Shown one piece after another: positions 25,841-39,400 of a stretch of 59,592 nucleotides of DNA (position 1 is its first letter; each line of letters begins with the position of its first letter). The notes beneath the pieces were generated by a model. It saw only the letters and a list, made by a program, of their open reading frames with translations, made no database searches and had not been told where the DNA came from. The position numbers were made by a program, and so were the translations under genes. Source of the DNA: Acanthaster planci (taxonomy: Eukaryota > Echinodermata > Asteroidea > Valvatida > Acanthasteridae); the NCBI RefSeq assembly GCF_001949145.1, contig NW_019091432.1, positions 1,948,760-2,008,351 of the forward strand. The letters run 5' to 3'.

Positions 25841-25853
25841 GCGCCCTCTGCGG
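25841..25853 (-). promoter_or_regulatory. CTCF-core-like motif in divergent intergenic region
   Basis: The minus strand reads CCGCAGAGGGCGC, close to the vertebrate CTCF core. The AGAGGGCGC core also occurs at 41990-42001 and 52875-52883 (on the minus strand there). A motif match alone is weak evidence. Confidence 0.3.
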
Positions 25854-26460
25854 TGACATACCTAAAGTCTTGGAAAATTTGCCAGTTGATGGGTGGGGGT
25901 GTTTGGTAAAAAAACTGCAAAAATCTGTGAAAAGCAGCAACAGTTTGAGATTTTTCCATTGCTTTTATATTGTAGTATTCATGGACTTCGTTTAAATTGA
26001 AATCATACAAAGGGTTTGTGACTAAACCGGTTCCAAGATGGTAAGTTTTTGCTACTAAGCAACAGACGCCAAACCGCTCATGCTGAATAGGCCTAGGCCT
26101 ATATTGTATTACATGTGCCTGGCTTTGGCATGATCGTGAGATCGTGATCCAGCTTGTGTGTGTTATGTTGGGCACGATCGGTGGAATAATGCACGATCAC
26201 TCGATTTTTGGGCGATCAGTAGATCCTACTACACAATTTGTCGGTAATTCTGCCATCAGCCAAATGTGGTTGTGAAAGATTGTTTTCAAAATAGGAAGTA
26301 AAAGTGGAGATTTCATGCAGCATCGACCGGGCAGGTCGGCTGATTGTGCCCAACATTATCTGAATTAATATAGCCTAGGCCTAGGTCCTACACGATGAAG
26401 CCTTGAGGCCTATACATGTGCAGCATGGGAAGAGTTCCAATTGAACTTCCATATACAGAT

Positions 26461-26633
26461 GCTAGTAATTCTTCTTTACAGTGACTTAATAGCCATCAGA
26501 AAGTAAAAACATTACCAGAAAAGTTCGATTTGCGGGGGAAAATACCAAGTCGTTTACTGAGAAAGCACTTCGAATTTTTCAGACCAATCTCATAGGATTT
26601 GTGCACAGGATGTCAAGTGGCATCCGTACATGG
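26461..26633 (-). repeat. Dispersed repeat, copy 2 of 3, inverted
   Basis: On the minus strand it reads CCACTTGACATCCTGTGCAC, GAGATTGGTCTGA and CTTTCTGATGGCTATTAAGT, matching copy 1 in order. The two copies face each other across about 855 bp upstream of TTC26. Confidence 0.75.
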
Positions 26634-27439
26634 AACTCTTTCCATACAGCATATTGCATGCATTACAGTGCATGTTTCACATTGTAATGTTCAGCCAATC
26701 TCTGTTTATTGATGTTACACTCACAATTTGATTAATGCAGATATCTTGTTTTTTCATTTTTACAGAGTGTTAAAAACTTGTGAAGATATGATCAGCTGGT
26801 TGAAATCAACAGTTTCATACCTGACATTTATTTTTCAGGAGAACCTTTTTTTTTTTAGAGTGAGCGTGGGATGGTACGAGATTTACCCGTTCTGTCATTC
26901 GGCAATTTTTGCAGGCAGACATTGGCATTTGCAAAGTTCAAAAATTTGGTGCCAAAACTGTAGATGTCACGATTTGGAGATCAGACTTTAAAAATCAAGT
27001 GAATACCGCATTTGGTTGAATGCTTAATGGACAGTTGTGATTAGTAGATCTGCAGGGTTAGCTGCATTCAAAGTCAACTGTACGGTAAGATCTACAAGAT
27101 CTGCCCATTCTGTTGATTATGCCGCCATCAGTAGATCGGTTTTTCTTTCTAATTCATGGTTCTGAAAGTTTGTTCCGAAGTGAGTTGACATAACTTCACC
27201 TACACAGTAATTAATGCCTCAGGATTGAAAGACATGGGGTACTATCCCCATACAGTTGAACCGATTTAAAGTAAGGTTATTGGGATTTCAAAAAATTGTT
27301 ATAACAGGAACCTTGCATATTTATGGAAGACTTAGGTTCTACATTGTCCTTGTTTTAAGCAGGTGTAGTTAAGTAACAAGGCTGCTGTTTTTGTTGAGGT
27401 TCGACTTAATTAATTGACCTTTGTTTCTTTTTTGTTCAG

Positions 27440-30400
27440 ATGCTATCGAGGCAAAAGCCGGCCACTGGGCCCGGCTCAAGTACTCCGGCTCAGGAGAGCA
27501 AGAAGAAAAGCAGCTACCTAAGCTAGAGGAATACCTAGATATGAGGGACTACACGGGTGCCATCACCTTGCTGGAGGTGAGTCAGTGGGGTCCATCTGTT
27601 ATTTTACCATAGCAGTGTTTCTCCTGGGGTAATTTACTGCATGGGCCAGCTTGTTAGTATACATGAGGTGTGAAGTACACATTTGTGTTTTGTATCATTT
27701 GGGGAGGGGCGGGGGATTTTAAATTCAGTAGGAAGTTGAATGGTCTTCATGGTAGTTGAGGGTGCTCCAGCAAGCATCAGGTTTGTACTTGATGTGATTT
27801 CTTGCTGCGTATAAATTGAGAAGCACGCCCTCAACTGAATCAAAATTAAAGGTGCAATAGTTTGCTCGAACTTCAGTTAGCTTTTTGTTTCGTTTTACTG
27901 TGATCTGAGATATCAAGTTTGAAAATTTGACAAGTTTGACATAAAATATTGCGGATATGAGAGTCTTGTTTCCCCGACTTTGTCATACAGTTCACAAGGA
28001 GCAGTGGCAAAGGCAGTGACGAGACGGACATGTGGCTGGGCTACTGCCACTTCCACTTAGGAGACTACAAGTTGGCCATGGAGGAATATGAGAAGATGAG
28101 CAAGAAGGAGGCGGTCAACCCCGAAGTCTGGGTCAACCTGGGCTGCTGCTACTTCTTCCTGGGGATGTACCCGGAGGCAGAGACTGCAGCAAAGAAGGGT
28201 AGGTGGGAAATTTTATTCCAAGGAATCAATTTCTTTTCTAACTGCTGTAAGATTTCTTAGAGTTAAAGACATTGCATGCAGAGAGTGACTTTGTCCGTCT
28301 CTTTGATTATAAAATATTTTGTGATCTAGGCTTTCTCTACTGTAGCTATTCAGAAAAAAAGTGAAATGAGCAAACATGCTTGAACTTTAATTCATTTTAA
28401 ATGATTTTTAAGAATGTGACCTAGTGGCTTGGCGGGAGGGGGGTAAGTGAAAAGTCATTCCCGCAGGCACCTGTATTTCTAGGTCTATTAATATTCATTT
28501 TTATTCCCAACAACACAGGCCTGGACAAATCTAGTCACCAGGCCGTGAATGAGGATGGTAGTAAGTTGTTTCTTGTTGTGACTCCAAATCTTGTGTTTGC
28601 TTCATTTCAAATTAAACATTACAAACAATACCTGTGCCGTGGTCTGTCTGTTAGAAACCTGCTGGTGGAAGCTTTATCTAAAAACCCTTTCTTTCATGTG
28701 GATGATTTGAATGAATGAATTCAAATTCACCTCTTTCGAGTGTCATCACGATTTTATAAACAAATGCTTTGAGCAAAGAAAATGGTGGTCTCATATAAAG
28801 AGATTTCAAATTCCTTCTTGTGTGTACTTCTTATTTGTCCTGGCCTGTATCTCGTGGTCTTATTACCCGTAATTATTGCCAATCCTAACCTTTCTCGGTC
28901 TGTCAAACCCAATGCACTTGATGTTTAATACAGGGATGTAGATCATAGCCACTAGTACTGCATTATGAGTCCTTTTCTCCTGATTTTTGTAATTTCTCTG
29001 TGGCAGCAGCTCTAAAGTGAAACAATTTGCAGATAAAGGGAACTTTTCAACCAATATTATATCAAATCCATTTTAGGCATTTTGAAATCAGTTTCACAGT
29101 TGTTAACCCATTTACTAATGTAACCTCCTAAATGAAAAAAAATCAATTTGTATTAAACTTTCCTTAAAAGCAGTGTCACGGTCCGTATTGTCATTGTTAG
29201 ACAAATGATTGGCTTTTATTTGATCAGAACAATTCATCAAACATTTACATGTAGATTTTGGAACATTAATTGTGAGGGTTTTGTCTTAAGTTGGTTTTGT
29301 AGTTCACAAAATAAAGTGCCATTTTGTTGTCTCGATGGGCTAAGAGATGTCATCTAGTCAGTGATGTAGTCAAGTACTTTTTGAGAACCAAGTTCTCTAC
29401 CAAATATTTAACTAGTTAGGAGGGATCAAAGCTGAAGTACATCGGCATTTGATGGTACATGCATAAAGGTAAGATTACAAAGCAACATAATGACTTCAGA
29501 CCTTCACTGTTTGATTGAAATTAACTTTTTAGGACAAAAGTACTCGGAAAGTACTCGGCCGAGTACTTTCTGAGTACTTTTCTCCTCAAAACTTAAATTT
29601 TACACAACTGGGAGTGTCTGAAGTCTAACATTTATTTTGTAATCTTACCTCTGCACATTTACCATCAAATGCCTGTGCACTCTGGCTTTATTCCCTCTTN
29701 CGGAGAACGTTGGTACTCGGAAAGTACTCGACTACAACACTGCATCTAGTTGTAGAAGATAGTTGTTGTTGTCACTCATTTGAATAACTGCACAGAGTTT
29801 GCTTCATCATCTGTGATTTCTCATTCGGTGATTACACTTTATCTGTCCCATGCCAGCAAGTTGGTCTTTAGATTGGTTGTTTGGTCTGCCAAAAAGCTTC
29901 ATGATTTCATAGCACATCTGTTCGCTTTGGTTGTTGTGTTGCTTTATATGTGTTTTATTTTTATATTTTCCGGTGATGTGCTTTGTAAAGGCCTTGTGAG
30001 GCAGAGTATACGTGTAACAGGCAAACACTACAATTAAAATGGCTTCACTGTCTTTTCAAATTTGGCTGATTAATATATAGTAATTTAGTTTTGTGTATGA
30101 GGCTTTCATTTTAAATTGTGGCATTCATCATCAACAAGGCTTCATATTTGTAAGACAGCAATAGCAGTGCGATAACTTGGATGACAGAAAATCAGCCAGG
30201 AGGAGATTCATAGTAAAGTTTGTCTCTAACAACAGCAGAAGGTTACTCTTCAACTAAAGAAAGCCTTGAATCTTACATGTATGCTAGTTCTTGTGGGTAG
30301 TTTGTCAGTCATGTGGTCCGTCATGTGGTCTGTCATGTGGTCAGTCAAGCCAGTCAGTTGTTCATCATCAGTCCAGTAACAGTCCTTTTGCCCTCTCATC

Positions 30401-33400
30401 ATCCTGTCAATTGTTTCCTCATTTACAGTGCCCAAGAGCAGTCTGCAAAACAGGTTACTGTTCCACTTGTCACAGAAGGTAGGCAATGCAGTTTATGCAA
30501 ACGGATTGCTTAAAATGTTGAGCGCTCTCGCTACATACCTTAAATTAAAATGTTTTCAGTGCATTCCAGTGCACTGCTGATAAAATCTGGTGTGCTGGCG
30601 GTCATGAAAATGGTGGGATGCCCAGAATTTTCAAATGTCCTGTGTCATTTCGCTTCAGTTTAATGACGAGAAGAAGCTGATGTCCCACCATCAGAACCTG
30701 CAGGATATTATACAAGACCAGCTAAGTCTGGCGTCCATACATTACCTGCGCAGCCACTACCAAGAGGCCATAGACATCTATAAGAGGATCCTGCTGGATA
30801 ACAGGTGTGTCAAGCTACGATGGTAGCTCATACCATCTCACTCGCTACTGGTATTTCAGACTGTTGCTGTAAGAGTGAGGTGCTCATGTGATGTCGAAAA
30901 TTGCTGCTTGATAATTGCAAGGAGACGCACATAATTTCAAACTGCTTGAATTTCAGACTGTCATTTCAAAATGCTTGTGCTAAATAGTGGACGATTTCTA
31001 AGCCAGCCTTTTTGGTGTACAAAAGATCGTCAAGCAAATTCCAGGGTCAGTTGTAAGAAACTACCAAGCACTACCTTTTGCTTAACGTAGAAAACATGCT
31101 CAGTAGCAACCAGTTACTCCTCAAGAAGTGTTTTCTGTGTGACGGATTCATTACTGGTTTTAAGCTAAGTATTGTTTCATGCCTGGTTGCTCCATAAATT
31201 TGGTTACGAATAAACATCTGAAATTGCAACAAATATAATGAAGCTCTTTAATCACCTAATGGGGTTACAAAACATTACCAGTAAAATGAATTGTAATCGT
31301 ACATTTGTCAAGTTTTCAAGGACCATGTAACTTTTCCGTACAATGCTTTAAGCTAAAATTAAAGGAAAATTACTTCTTTTTTTCATTTGGCAGAGATTAT
31401 CTAGCTTTGAATGTATACGTAGCCCTGTGCTACTACAAGTTGGACTACTATGATGTCTCCCAGGAAGTGTTGGCTGTATATTTGCAGCACTACAACGACA
31501 GTGCTATCGCCCTCAACCTCAAGGCCTGTAATCACTTTAGACTGTACAATGGAAAGGCTGCGGAGGTGAGGATTATGAGAATTCTGTTCCGAGTCCCTTA
31601 TCGTTTTCTTGGACTCTGATAAAAGTGGGAAGTTTCTGCCAGATTTTGATGACTGATTGTCTCAATGGCTTTTTTGATCGATGTTCAGTCATTGGGGTTT
31701 GTTGGATTCAGTGAGTGCTTTGCTGCCATTGCATGAGTTTTCAGAATTTTATTACAAAGACAGGGTTTAAATGGAATGCTCTTCAACTTTGAAAGAGTCT
31801 TCATGAGTTGAGCACAACTTCATTCATTTTGGTATTTGCAGCTTACTTTTTGAATTAAGACTCGTTGGACAAATTAAAAAAAGTTCGGTTTTAAATCTAT
31901 AGTCTAGTGTTGGAATTTCTTGTGGTTGTAAGATGACTCTAAAAATTGGATTTTGGTTACAATTTCACAGGCAGAACTGAAGAATCTTCAGGACCTTGCA
32001 TCTCCATCATTCACGTTTGCTCAAGACCTCATCAAACACAATCTGGTAACTCCACCTGATTTTTAAGCTTTTCGCTCCCCTTAAAGTGAGGATCCTGTCG
32101 ATTGGATTTTTAAGGCTTATGAAGAGAATACTGGTCTTAAACTTACACAATTAAAGGAGATCAAATTTCCACAATGATTGTTGCATTATGTGGATTAAAT
32201 TGTCAGTCCTTTCCTGTCAGATTTCAAGTTCTCAATATTGCTTGTCCTTTTTGCCTTTAAGATATGTTCAGGTTCTTCAATGAGATTAAGCATTATATAC
32301 AAGCAATTCAAATACTGAAATAAATTTCATTTGAATTCGTGATAAAGTTGAGGAGAGAGCTGTTTATTTAGCACAGGGATTTGCGCTTAAAAGTACTGAC
32401 TTGTACGTATTTGTATCTTGCTGATCAACAGGTTGTATTCAGGGGAGGCGAGGGGGCCCTACAGGTGTTACCCCCGTTAATTGACGTCATCCCAGAAGCA
32501 AGGCTCAATCTTGTCATCTACTATCTCAAGCAAGGTAAATCAAACTGCTTGGAGTGTTGACTCTTCTAGAATAATAATTGATTGTAAATTTTTGTCACAC
32601 TGAAAAAAAGGGAAATATTAGGCGTCAAAAAGCATCGTGAACTGGAAATATAGAAATGGTACAGTTGAGAGGTCTCAACATTGTGAATCCACGGAGAGTG
32701 AAAAAACTTTAGTAGCACTCCATACCTCTTGTGTGACTGTTTTACCTCTCCTTAATTAATCATCCAAGAATGCCTACGGATCGTCTTTGATAGATATGTT
32801 TTCTAAAATAAGTATATTGTTAAGATGTGTTTTAAGATGTGTTTAGCTCCAACTTGACTTTTCAGTTTCATCACCAAAACTAACTTGAAATACTTTTAAG
32901 CTGACACCAATAAGGCTTTGTCATCTTCATAAATGGAAGTGCTGATTTCGAGATGTTTGATGGATAAAGTTCCTACTCCAGTTGTCACGTACATTTTTAT
33001 TTCTTTGCAGATGACGTCACTGAGGCATACAACCTGCTCAAGGACGTTGAACCGACCACACCCCAGGAATACATACTGAAGGGCGTGGTCAATGCCGCAT
33101 TGGGCCAGGAACAAGGCTCGGTAGGTGCAAGACCACACAAGACACTTTGGCATTACTGTAACACAGGTGAAAATGAAACATGACAAGTGTTGGGACATCG
33201 TTAAAGCCAGATGAGCTGGCATGTGTGGAGTGTCATTCACCCTTATTTTGACAAATAAGGGGACTTTAATGTCAACCTCTGCCTTCACACAACAAACAGC
33301 TGTAAGACTTCATACTTCATTATCAATACATAATTCTTTCACTGAAGATCTTATTTTCAAGATGTATTTTTGCGTTGGGGAGATGTTAATTATATATAAC

Positions 33401-36400
33401 GGGTTTGCCCTTACCCAACGTATATTAATNTATTTTGCAGAGAACGTTGGTACTCGGAAAGTACTCGACTACAACACTGCATCTAGTTGTAGAAGATAGT
33501 TGTCGTTGTCACTCATTTGAATAACTGCACAGAGTTTGCTTCATCATCTGTGATTTCTCATTCGGTGGTTACACTTTATCTGTCCCATGTCAGCAAGTTG
33601 GTCTTTAGATTGGTTGTTTGGTCTGCCAAAAAGCTTCATGATTTCATAGCACATCTGTTCGCTTTGGTTGTTGTGTTGCTTTGTATGTGTTTTTTTTTAT
33701 TTTCCAGTGATGTGCTTTGTAAAGGCCTTGTGAGCCAGAGTATACATGTACATGTAGCAGGCAAACAATACAGTTAAAATGGCTTCACTGTCTTTTCAAA
33801 TTTGGCTGATTAATATATAGTAATTTAGTTTTGTGTATGAGGCTTTCATTTTAAATTGTGGCATTCATCATCAACAAGGCTTCATATTTGTAAGACAGCA
33901 ATAGCAGTGCGATAACTTGGATGACAGAAAATCAGCCAGGAGGAGATTCACAGTGAAATGTGTCTCTAACAACAGCAGAAGGTCACTCTTCAACTAAAGA
34001 ATCTTACATGTACGCTAGTTACAACAGTTGCCTAGTTCTTGTGGGTAGTTTGTTAGTCATGTGGTCTGTCATGTGGTCATTCAAGCCAGTCAGTTGTTCA
34101 TCATCAGTCCAGTAACAGTCCTTTTGCTCTATCGCTCAATCCCCTCTCTTCATCCTGTTAATTATTTCCTCATTTACAGTGCCCAAGAGCAGTCTGCAAA
34201 ACAGGTTACTGTTTCACTTGTCACAGAAGGTAGGCATTGCAGTTTATGCAAACGGATTGCTTAAAATGTTGAGCGCTCTCGCTAAAGACCTACAATTAAA
34301 ATGTCTTCAGTGCATTCCAGTGCACTGCTGATAAAATCTGGTGTGCTGGCGGGCATGAAAATGGTGAGATGCCCAGAATTTCAAATGTCCTGTGTCATTT
34401 CGCTTCAGTTTAACGACGAGAAGAAGCTGATGTCCCACCATCAGAACCTGCAGGATATTATACAAGACCAGCTAAGTCTGGCGTCCATACATTACCTGCG
34501 CAGCCACTACCAAGAGGCCATAGACATCTATAAGAGGATCCTGCTGGATAACAGGTGTGTCAAGCTAGGATGGTAGCTCGTACCAGACTTGCCACTGGTA
34601 TTTCAGACTGTTGCTGTAAGAGTCAGGTGCTCATGTGACGTCGAAAATTGCTGCTTGATAATTGCAAGGAGACGCACATAACGTGACTGTCATTTCAAAA
34701 TGCTTGTGCTAAATAGTGGACGATTTCGAAGCCAGCCTTTTTGGTCTACAAAAGATCGTCAAGCAAATTCCAGGGTCGGTTGTAAGAAACTACCAAGCAA
34801 AACGTTTTGCTTAACATAGAAAACATGCTCAATAGCAACCAATTACTCCTTAACCCTAACTCCCTAGAGTGTGTGCAAAATCATATTAAAATTGGAGGAT
34901 TCAGTGCTTTTAGGGTTAAGAATTGTTTTCTTTGTGACGGATTCATTACTGGTTTTAAGCTAAGTAATGTTTCATACCTGGTTGCATAAATTTGGTTACG
35001 AATAAACATCTGAAATTGCAACAAATGTAACAAAGCTCTTTAATCACCCAATGGGGTCACAAAACATTCCCAGTAAAATGAATTGTAATAATACATTTGT
35101 CAAGTTTTCAAGGACCATGTAACTTTTCAGTACAATGCTTTAAGCTAAAATTAAAGGAAAATTCCTGTTTTTTTTTCATTTGGCAGAGATTATCTAGCTT
35201 TGAATGTATATGTAGCCCTGTGCTACTACAAGTTGGACTACTATGATGTCTCCCAGGAAGTGTTGGCTGTATATTTGCAGCACTACAACGACAGTGCTAT
35301 CGCCCTCAACCTCAAGGCCTGTAACCACTTTAGACTGTACAATGGAAAGGCTGCGGAGGTGAGGATTATGAAAATTCTGTACTGAGTCCCTTATCGTTTT
35401 CTTGGACTCTGATAAAAGTGGGAAGTTTCTGCCAGATTTTGATGACTGACTGTCTCAATGGCTTTTTTGATGGATGTTCAGTCATTGGGCTTTGTTGGAT
35501 TCAGTGAGTGCTTTGCTGCCATTGCATGAGTTTTCAGAATTTCATTACAAAGACAGGGTTTAAATGAAATTTTGGTATTTGCAGCTTACTTTTTAAATTA
35601 AGACTCGTTGGACAAATTAAAAAAAGTTCGGTTTTGAATCTATAGTCTGGTGTTGAAATTTCTTCTGGTTGTAAGATGACTCTAAAAATTGGATTTTGGT
35701 TACAATTTCACAGGCAGAACTGAAGAATCTTCAGGACCTTGCATCTCCATCATTCACGTTTGCTCAAGACCTCATCAAACACAATCTGGTAACTCCACCT
35801 GCNGTTATATACAAGCAATTCAAATACTGAAATAAATTTCATTTGAATTCGTGATAAAGTTGAGGAGAGAGCTGTTTATTTAGCACAGGGATTTGCGCTT
35901 AAAAGTACTGACTTGTACGTATTTGTATCTTGCTGATCAACAGGTTGTATTCAGGGGAGGCGAGGGGGCCCTACAGGTGTTGCCCCCGTTAATTGACGTC
36001 ATCCCAGAAGCTAGACTCAATCTTGTCATCTACTATCTCAAGCAAGGTAAATCAAACTGCTTGGAGTGTTGACTCTTCTAGAATAATTATTGATTGTAAA
36101 TTTTTGTCACACTGAAAAAAGGGGAATATATTAGGCATCAAAAAGTATCGTGAACTGGAAATATAGAAATGGTACAGTTGAGAGGTCTCAACATTGTGAA
36201 TCCACGGAGAGTGAAAAAGCTTTAGTAGCACTCCATACCTCTTATGTGACTGATTTACCTCTCCTTAATTAATCATCCAAGAATGCCTACGGATCGTCTT
36301 TGATAGATATGTTTTCTGAAATAAGTGTATTCTTAAAATGTGTTTAGCTCCAACTTGACTTTTCAGTTTCATCACCAAAACTAACTTGAAATACTTTTAA

Positions 36401-39400
36401 GCTGACACCAATAAGGCTTTGTCATCTTCATAAATGGAAGTGCTGATTTCGAGATGTTTGATGGATAAAGTTCCTACTCCAGTAGTCACGTACATTTTTA
36501 TTTCTTTGCAGATGACGTCACTGAGGCATACAACCTGCTCAAGGACGTTGAACCAACCACACCCCAGGAATACATACTGAAGGGCGTGGTCAATGCTGCA
36601 TTGGGCCAGGAACAAGGCTCGGTAGGTGCAAGACCACACAAGACACTTTGGCATTACTGTAACACAGGTGAAAATGAAACATGACAAGTGTTGGGACATC
36701 GTTAAAGCCAGATGAGCTGGCATGTGTGGAGTGTCATTCACCCTTATTTTGACAAATAAGGGGACTTTAATGTCAACCTCTGCCTTCACACAACAAACAG
36801 CTGTAAGACTTCATACTTCATTAACAATACATAATTCTTTCACTGAAGATCTTAGTTAAGTCTTTTTTTTTCCTCCATAGAGAGAACATCTGAAGATAGC
36901 ACAGCAGTATTTCCAGTTGGTTGGAGGCTCAGCAAGTGAATGTGGTAGGTTCACTGTTCTAGGTTTGGCAAAAAAGAAGCATCGATTCCACCAGAAATCA
37001 AAGCACTTTATAGAGTAATGAAATGAAAACATCACGCGTACAATTATCCGTATAAAAGGCATTAGCGTGAGAACCAGCACATGAACCAACGGGCATGCGT
37101 ATTCCATTTGTTTGCACCGCACTTCCTGGTTCAAAGTGACACCACACTTTGGTACTCTGCACAGGCTTTTACTCCTGATGGGCTCATATGGCCAGGCTTA
37201 CATGGGCTTTAGGAACCAGGTCATTTTACATTTGAATGTACATGTTTACAGTTATCCCAGAGAAACTACCAATCTGGATTTTAGCGAAATGGTGTCCGCT
37301 TTCTTTTCCATTCCGGCGTGACATTTTTACAAATCTACATCCATCTGTACGGTCCCTTGTACAAGGGGGGATGGTTATTCCAGAAAAGGTTCCTCTCTGG
37401 TCATGTGTCTTTTTTACATTGAATTTCACATTTCTGCTCTGTTTATCAGATACAATACCCGGACGACAGTGCATGGCAGCCTGCTTCTTCCTTCTCAAGC
37501 AGTTTGAAGACGTGCTAATATATCTTAACTCAGTCAAGGTGAGTAGTGTGTGTGGGAAGGAGGGGGAAACAGAATTACTTGGAGGGTAGCAAGAGCACTC
37601 CGTTCACGAACGGGTACATCTGAGCAGCACGTTCTCCAAGTTGAGGATTACAAGTTCGATTGAAGACCGGCGTGTATTGCCTGTCATCAGTCAAGTTTAC
37701 ACAGTAGATGAATTTGTTTTCATTCATATGCATGTGTTTTCATTGTCAGTGTTCACAAAGTGTAAATACACCAAGGTCAGTTCAGTGACAGAGTGAAACT
37801 GAACTGTCTTTTGAGGTGGAGATTTGAAAGTAATGCATTGACAAAATTTAACGTTAGATGGAGACAGCTTTCCATTTAATTTACATATATTAACTTTTGC
37901 AGAGTTACTTTTACAACGATGACAGATTCAACTTCAACTATGCTCAGGCCAAGGCGACAGCAGGCAACTACAAGGAGGCAGAGGAGGTTGGTTGAAATGC
38001 AAAGGAGAAAAACCTCACAATATTTTACTTTAAAAAGTACCAACACATCTGATACTGGAGTAACAAAAGAAACCCAGACAGTAGTTACTACTACTCGCGA
38101 CATTGTTAAGTTATAAATTATGAACAAGTAATTTTAACTATTAAGCTGGAAAGTCAGCATGATTGAACTTGGTACCGAAATCATTTGGTCGTTAGACTTG
38201 TGTTTGAAGTAACTGTTGTGTTTTCTGTGTCAGATTTTCTTGCTGATTCAGAGTGAGAAGTTCAAGAATGACTACACGTACCTCAGCTGGCTCGCAAGAT
38301 GCTGTGAGTACACTGTGCATTGTTGAAGTCACTGGGGCTGGTGCTGCAACAGATGCTGGGGATAACTGCATTCCCAGGATTTATCTCTGCAGCACTGTCT
38401 GTACTCTTTTATTTGACGTGTGAAAGATACCCTGGAAATTTGAAAATTTGAAAACAAACTGGATCGGGAAGGAAAGCTTGGGAAGTGTCATTTTGCCGAG
38501 TTGTGAAACGTTAACCTCAAGTTGTAGACTCGTATTATTGACTTTTAGTGCAACATGTTGCCCTTGGTTTGCTGTTTGCTATCCAATGTGTTTAATATAC
38601 CCTGTTGAACTTCCCCAGCAGTGCTGGTTGCATGGATGTCTCTAGTTCAGCTATTTATATCACTGTTCCCATTTTTGTGCGTCCAGACATCATGAATCGC
38701 AAGGCCCGACTAGCCTGGGAGTTGTACCTTAAGATGGAGACGTCTGGTGAATCTTTCAGTCTGCTCCAGCTGATCGCTAATGACTGCTACAAGGTAACAT
38801 GATTCCCCAGGTTTTGGAGTGACTGTGTATTTTGCATACAGTCATCAGCTTGCCTTTTTTAAAAATTTTAATACAGAGTTCTATTCGTAATTACTGAAGT
38901 TCCAGCTATCGATCTTTTCACCGATGTTTTTTATTTTAGAAACCCTTTTTCTTGACAAACATTTTCTTTCTATCGTCTATTTTTATTTTTATGACAAATT
39001 CCTTCTGCTTGTCTGTCTGCAGATGGGTCAGTTCTACTATGCCGCCAAGGCATTTGATGTCCTGGAGAGATTGGACCCCAACCCTGAATACTGGGAGGGC
39101 AAGAGAGGGGCGTGTGTGGGCGTATTCCAGCAGATCATAGCTGGTCATGAACCTAGGTAAGACTGCATCCAAATCACTCGGCAGTGGCTTGGTATTACAC
39201 ACGACTCTATGGGAACTGGCTGCGGCTACTACCATAGATTTGTGTGTAATATGGAGCCACAGCCAAGTAATTCTGACACGACCCAATACAGGGTAGACAG
39301 CTCTCCAGCAACCCACACTACATGTATCTGTTTATAGTGGTTGAGGACTAAGACCTGTTCTTGTAGATTATGTATAGCTGGTCATTGACCTAGAGATATA

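Larger units (their letters stand above)
24271..27439. other. Head-to-head intergenic region between phosphoesterase and TTC26
   Basis: About 3.2 kb between two divergent start codons, presumably holding both promoters and non-coding first exons. It holds near-repeats of GGTCCCCGATTGACA around 24779-24810 and 24887, two inverted copies of a dispersed repeat (25417-25606 and 26461-26633), several AGGCCTA palindromes (26090-26385) and a CTCF-like motif at 25841. No convincing coding exon is seen. Confidence 0.5.
33431..36855 (+). repeat. Second copy of duplicated TTC26 block
   Basis: Contains exons 34180-34229, 34409-34554, 35187-35358, 35714-35788, 35944-36046 and 36512-36621. Only this copy continues into the single-copy exon at 36881. 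Splicing the first copy's last exon (phase 0) to 34180 (needs phase 1) breaks the frame and meets TGA at 34428-34430, so the two copies cannot both be used in one product. Confidence 0.92.

Noticed and set aside
25777-26175. 132-residue minus-strand frame between the phosphoesterase and TTC26
   Set aside because: No domain resemblance, no splice context joining it to the phosphoesterase, and it reads through AGGCCTA repeats. It may be 5' UTR at most.
32896-33288. 130-residue minus-strand frame, repeated at 36397-36789
   Set aside because: It is antisense to the duplicated TTC26 exon and its intron. It appears twice only because the block does.
34854-34915. Interstitial telomere repeat (CCCTAA and TTAGGG ends)
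   Set aside because: Each motif occurs once, in opposite directions, at the ends of an insert between TTAA copies; this is an element border, not a telomere array.
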